Assembly (NCBI GenBank): GCA_029204225.1 | Contig: CM055108.1 | Span: 212,217-276,216 of the forward strand | DNA length: 64,000 nt | DNA from: Diphasiastrum complanatum | Lineage: Eukaryota; Streptophyta; Lycopodiopsida; Lycopodiales; Lycopodiaceae | Reading direction: 5' to 3' | Shown: positions 60,138 to 64,000 of the stretch, piece by piece | Position numbering within the stretch: position 1 is the stretch's first letter | Layout of the letters: every line of letters starts with the position of its first letter | Translations under genes and position numbers: made by a program | Notes under the pieces: generated by a model | The model's database searches: none | What the model was told of the DNA's origin: nothing | The model's input: only the letters and a program-made list of their open reading frames with translations

Positions 60138-60619
60138 AGAAAAAGGATATTAAGTGCTTCTTTTGTGGCAAGAAAGGCCATTATGCCACAAATTGTTTCA
60201 TGAAGAAGAACCAATTCAAGCAAGCCAACATCTCTAATGAGAAAGAAGTTTCTATTACGAGTGATGGAGAAGGCTCTCTTATGGCATCAAGGTTCTCCAC
60301 TTTCCCCTTCAAGAGTGATGACTCATGGTACATTGATAGTGGAGCCTCATCTCATACGTGTAGCTCCAAGCACTCTTTCTCATCTATTATGCCTTATGAA
60401 GGAGTCAAGAAGCCATATACAACATCTTTTATCAAGAATACACATTCTAAGTTGATCCACTCAGATGTACATCTCTCATCAAGCACAAGCAAGGGAGGAG
60501 CCACTTGTTTTGTGATTTTTATTGATGATCACATAAGATATGCATGGTTACATCTCCTTTTTTCAAAGTCTATGGTGTATGATTATTTCCTATTATTCAA
60601 AGCATATGTTGAGAAGTAA
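60134..60619 (+). pseudogene. Copia zinc knuckle and protease joined to integrase
   Basis: The frame contains the knuckle CFFC-GKKG-H-YATN-C, the protease motif 'WYIDSGASSHTC', and then, after an internal deletion at about 60430, the integrase segments 'KLIHSDVHLS', 'FVIFIDDHIRYAWLHLL'. The fusion stays in frame but lacks the rest of protease and the integrase zinc domain. Confidence 0.88.
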
Positions 60620-60916
60620 TTATCATTGAAGATCAAAGCTTTGAGGAGTGATGGAGCTCTTGGAGGAAAGACACCATATGAGGTATTATTCAAGAAGAAG
60701 CTTAAGGTTGATCACCTTAGTGTCCTTGAAAGTGTTTGCTTTGCACATATTCCCTTGGAAACAAGGAGGAAAGATGATCCAAGCTCATGGATCATGGTTG
60801 GATATTCATCAACCAAGAAGGCCTATAGAATCTTCATACTCTCTATTTCAAAAGTGATTGAGAGTCAAGATGTCATATTTTATGAAGATCAACATTCAAC
60901 CTTTGGAAGGGGCTAA
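60620..60916 (+). pseudogene. Copia integrase second part
   Basis: After a stop at 60617-60619 the frame restarts with 'KIKALRSDG' (second catalytic Asp), a deletion, then 'GKTPYEVLFKKKLKVDHLSV', 'SVCFAHIP', 'WIMVGYSSTKKAYRI' and 'ESQDVIFYED', the integrase tail and linker. RT does not follow. Confidence 0.85.
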
Positions 60917-61035
60917 GATCAAGGCATCTCAAGATGCATCACAAATTATCTCTATTGAAGATAATCAAGATGTGATGGGGTCGAGGGGTGAGGAGGAGTC
61001 TCCTCTACACATGATTGAAGAAACAAAGTGTCTGT

Positions 61036-61215
61036 ATTACCAAAGCTCTGCTAGCTCTTGACTCCCAACCTGACAAAAATCTTGAAGACCTCGAAAATGA
61101 AATGTTTTCGAACAACAAAAGAAGGTCAAACGATGTGAAAGAAAAATGTTCGCGACACCCGAGGGCCAAATACTTTTGACACCTCACCAAGAAGATCAAA
61201 AGAGTACCGTAAAGT
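61036..61215 (+). other. Module shared with the gypsy gag at 51.6 kb
   Basis: Translation begins 'LLALDSQPDKNLEDLENEMF' and, after a frame change, 'MFATPEGQILLTPHQEDQKS'. The counterpart at 51564-51712 reads 'LLAFSPQPDEDIRELKDLE' and then two 'FANTKVK' copies. It is not part of either retroelement's standard domains. The origin is unknown. Confidence 0.55.
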
Positions 61216-61957
61216 ACAAATCCCTGATATGATATGATGACATCAACAGAAGAGCATTAGGACGTGCCTAATCCGCCGCTCTTATAATCTGAGATTAGTC
61301 TTAGACTATTTAATCTATCTAATCAAGAATGTTACTCTGAATATATGCAGTTGCTAGATGCACTAGTGATATACATAGACACAGCTAGACAAAACACAGT
61401 GAGCGAGACAATTTTGTAAGTAGGATTTACAGAGATCCAAGAAGTCCGCTAGTAAACGAGACACTATTCGTGGGAGAACACCGCCTCTCTCAGGCCAATG
61501 CACTATGTGGGTCTGTCACACAGTGCTCAAACCAAGAGGATCAATAGATGATGTTGTAGTTGTTATGCACATATCATTCTAAATTGTCTGATCTCGATTG
61601 AATTATTGTCTGCTTATTATTCATGTATCTCATTCGCTTGTTTCATCTATTCTGCACATAGGTTCTTCTCTTGAGATTAAGTTGTTGGTTTTATCTCCTC
61701 TACTCTCCTAAATCCCATATTAATCTAGTTCCATTCATAACGCTGCAAATTTACATGCATCATCGCACAACTCTACTACTAAAGATAGGCAAGAGAATCC
61801 GACTTATTGGGCTTGGCCGACTTATCGCGGAAGCCGGAAAGCCCGACTTTTCGACATGTCTAACATATCGACTTACCTGACGTGTCTGACATATCGACTT
61901 GTCGACTACTCCAATGTAATTGGCATCTAGTATCTTATCAAGCTAGTTTTTGAGGAG
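61216..61957 (+). other. Non-coding 3' interior of the copia element
   Basis: No RT or RNase H motifs. A short tandem motif ('acat.tc..acatatcgactt') repeats at about 61854-61910, followed by the purine-rich tract before the LTR. Confidence 0.5.
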
Positions 61958-62765
61958 TGTGAAAAATTGGCAAAATTTAGCTTGATAATTTGATGTTTCT
62001 AGTTTGTGAGAAAATATCACATGTGTGGAGCATGTTCCACGTGTGGAAAATAGTCAAAATAGTTTAATCATGTTGACTTTAGGGTGTCATAAAGTTTTGT
62101 AGTCGAGCATCTTGGTGTCACTAGTTGATAGGGCCAATTTTGGCTTTAGGGGCAAAAAGTCAAGTACGCATGTTTTTTGATGATTAGACCAAAAGTCAAC
62201 TATGACATAGCTAGAGCTAGTTAGGTGCTCTACATGTGTGTAGTTTAGATTTGATGAGTGATCGTTCCTATGTGTTGGCAAAGAGTCAAGGGCAATCATA
62301 AGTGAGAGATTTGATAGATGGGTCCAATCAAAATCAAGGGATGATGCATCACTCATCCAATAGAATGTAAGAGGTTGTAGAGATGGGGTCTAATAGGAAT
62401 TGAGCATGGACTACCACGAGTTACTACCATTACGATGATTTCCCTCATCATGTAAGAAGTTTTTTGAGATCAATGAGATTTTGGTTTTTTAGTCACATTT
62501 GTGGATTCTCTCTCTACCGAAGGCTGATTTGTTGAATTCTCTCTCTACACTAGAGCTAGCACTTTTCATGCTTATTTTTTTCAGGTACACTTCCCACATG
62601 TGTGTATGCACTTGCTTGATGACTGTATGCAAGTAGTAGTGTGTCTTTGCCTTAGAAAATTGAGATAGATCTTGATTATCAATCTAGGCTTGATCTGTGT
62701 GCAAGCACATCACTTAGGAGATCATTATCACACTCAAAGGACACTCCACACATGTGAATTTCACA
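61958..62765 (+). repeat. Right (3') LTR of the copia element
   Basis: Starts TGTGAAAAATTGG and ends TTTCACA, flanked on the right by TGGAT. Its first 210 bp match 59568-59780. Confidence 0.92.
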
Positions 62766-62770
62766 TGGAT

Positions 62771-63000
62771 CACACTTCTTTATGTATGCTATGACATTGT
62801 GTATACATAGTTGGCCACCAATATTTCAAATTTAATACTTTTGCCATTGTATTTCGCAATATATAATGACCACCAGCATCTTCTGAGTAAAGTTCAAATA
62901 ACATTCGTTATTTTTGGTGTTTCAAAACATCTTAACAATTCCTTATTAAATCCTAACTTATACAATACTCCTTTTATTATGATTTTAGGTGCAACTTAAT
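62771..63000 (-). pseudogene. Gypsy integrase zinc domain, continuation of 58980-59562
   Basis: On the minus strand, 'GVLYKLGFNKELLRCFETPK', a frame change, then 'AGGHYILRNTMAKVLNLKYW' followed by 'WPTM', and 'HSIHKE' near the cysteine pair. This is the H2C2 domain that normally precedes the integrase core found at 58980-59562. The copia element at 59568-62765 separates the two. Confidence 0.85.
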
Positions 63001-63370
63001 GCTGTTTTTTTTTTTCAAATTGAAATTGTTCGGATAATTCTTATGAATTAGATATTTGAATATATGGAATTTTTATATTTGAGCAATAATAATTTCTCGT
63101 TTGGAAACTAATGTTCCAATGATTCATTAGATTTATTTCCACCTAAGTGAAATAGAAAATCAACATTTTATGTGAAATTTAATATATCGCATCTCCCGAT
63201 GGAATGTCAATTCTTGTAGTATAAAATTCACCAAGCAATTCATCATGATAAGTCTAGTCTATTGACAAGAGATTTCAGAGCAAAATGGTCAACATGGAAT
63301 ACAAATGGATATCCGAGTAGATAATATCAAAATCTTTTCATAGTATCTATCCATTCCAATGCTTTTGTTA
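63001..63370. other. Gene-free stretch
   Basis: AT-rich. It may contain more decayed gypsy pol, but no motif was recognised. Confidence 0.35.
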
Positions 63371-63831
63371 TGTGCCAAACCCAAGCAAATAGCAATAACA
63401 ATGAAATTAAAGCTAGAACCAAGATAAATACAAAGCATTTATGATAGTATAACCACAAGAAGCAAAATACACAAGGCTAAAAATAACAATAGAATTGAGT
63501 AGTAATGGCATTGATTATGACAAAAATTTGTGTGGATTGGGCATATGAGACCTAGAAAGGTGTATCCCGAAGCTCACATTCACAAATGAGGAAGAAGAGA
63601 TGGAGCTCCAAGTTCTCTCAATTTGCAAATGAGCCAAATATTCCCAAAATGGTGTCACTTGCCTACTTATAGACAAAGCTCCTAACTTAACTAAACATGA
63701 CTATCTTGAAGAATAGTTAGCCCTTGTTAAGCCTTATTGAATGTGCTTGGCTCCTTCTTGGCCTTTTGCCCTTATTTAAGCACATTCAATTATTATTTTT
63801 ATGAGCACTTATGTACTGGAAATACATGACA
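63371..63831 (-). mobile_element. Probable 3' LTR of a minus-strand gypsy element
   Basis: On the minus strand, a TG at 63831-63830 follows a purine tract AAGTAGGGGGAG (63843-63832). Upstream of that are the usual last codons of gypsy pol ('GAGGACAAAAATG', Glu-Asp-Lys). CA at 63372-63371 gives a 461-bp LTR. TATA-like 'ctataagtagg' occurs at about 63665-63675. The remainder of the element would lie beyond the window. Confidence 0.55.
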
Positions 63832-64000
63832 CTCCCCCTACTTAAACATTTTTGTCCTCAATGCTCCAATTGTATAAGTCGAGTAGTCATGGTTGAGAAT
63901 ATCATATGCAACAGCTTGTCGTCTTATTGCAAATATTGAGTTGTTTGAATTATATTCATCTAATAACTTTATTTAGTATGCAACTTATTTTCCCATGAAG
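63832..64000 (-). pseudogene. 3' end of gypsy pol and polypurine tract
   Basis: Short minus-strand stretch ending with an Glu-Asp-Lys codon run and the purine tract at 63843-63832. Too little is in the window to identify a domain. Confidence 0.4.

Larger units (their letters stand above)
59568..62765 (+). mobile_element. Copia element inserted in the gypsy integrase (deleted inside, termini kept)
   Basis: Left LTR remnant 59568-59780; right LTR 61958-62765 (808 bp). The ends are TGTGAA and TTCACA, perfect 6-bp inverted repeats, and the flanks carry TGGAT target duplications. The shared 210 bp of the two LTRs are about 95% identical by eye. The left LTR is cut after 213 bp and joined directly to the middle of gag, so the primer-binding site and gag N-terminus are lost. 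A purine-rich tract (about 61948-61957, ttttgaggag) precedes the right LTR. Most of integrase and all of RT and RNase H are absent. Confidence 0.93.

Overview
The window looks like nuclear DNA from a land plant. Three host genes show clean GT-AG introns. Two of them belong to recognisable plant families: an NQR-type FMN quinone reductase and a trichome-birefringence-like (TBL) acetyltransferase. Most of the rest is decayed Ty1/copia and Ty3/gypsy LTR retrotransposon sequence, plus long GA/GT microsatellites. The low gene density and nested retroelements fit a large genome such as that of a fern or another seed-free vascular plant, but nothing seen here fixes the species.

Layout. 0.3-4.3 kb: a near-perfect palindrome with about 2-kb arms. 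6.5-14.3 kb: four copia fragments on both strands, including one with its primer-binding site repeated three times. 15.3-19.6 kb: a non-autonomous LTR element with 1.2-kb LTRs and no gag or pol. 19.6-22.8 kb: gene-free sequence. 22.9-30.7 kb: a four-exon gene for a 2306-residue coiled-coil protein. 31-34.7 kb: gene-free sequence with a reverse-transcriptase scrap and an LTR-like block. 34.7-38.4 kb: two converging, spliced, partly broken genes of unknown family. 38.4-41.4 kb: gypsy and copia remnants, including a copia-gypsy junction. 43.0-44.2 kb: NQR. 46.3-54.6 kb: copia and gypsy remnants, a hairpin repeat and two LTRs. 54.8-57.4 kb: the TBL gene with a small membrane-protein ORF in head-to-head orientation. 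58-64 kb: microsatellite and tandem repeats, then a gypsy integrase split by a copia element with a 5-bp target duplication, then the LTR end of another gypsy element.

The host genes appear independent of one another. NQR would reduce quinones in the cytosol or at membranes. TBL would O-acetylate a wall polysaccharide in the Golgi. The coiled-coil protein is probably structural. The least explained parts are the palindrome, the convergent unknown pair at 34.7-38.4 kb, and a ~150-bp module shared by two unrelated retroelements (51.6 and 61.1 kb). Exon boundaries, identities and repeat limits were derived by eye and should be read as approximate where stated.
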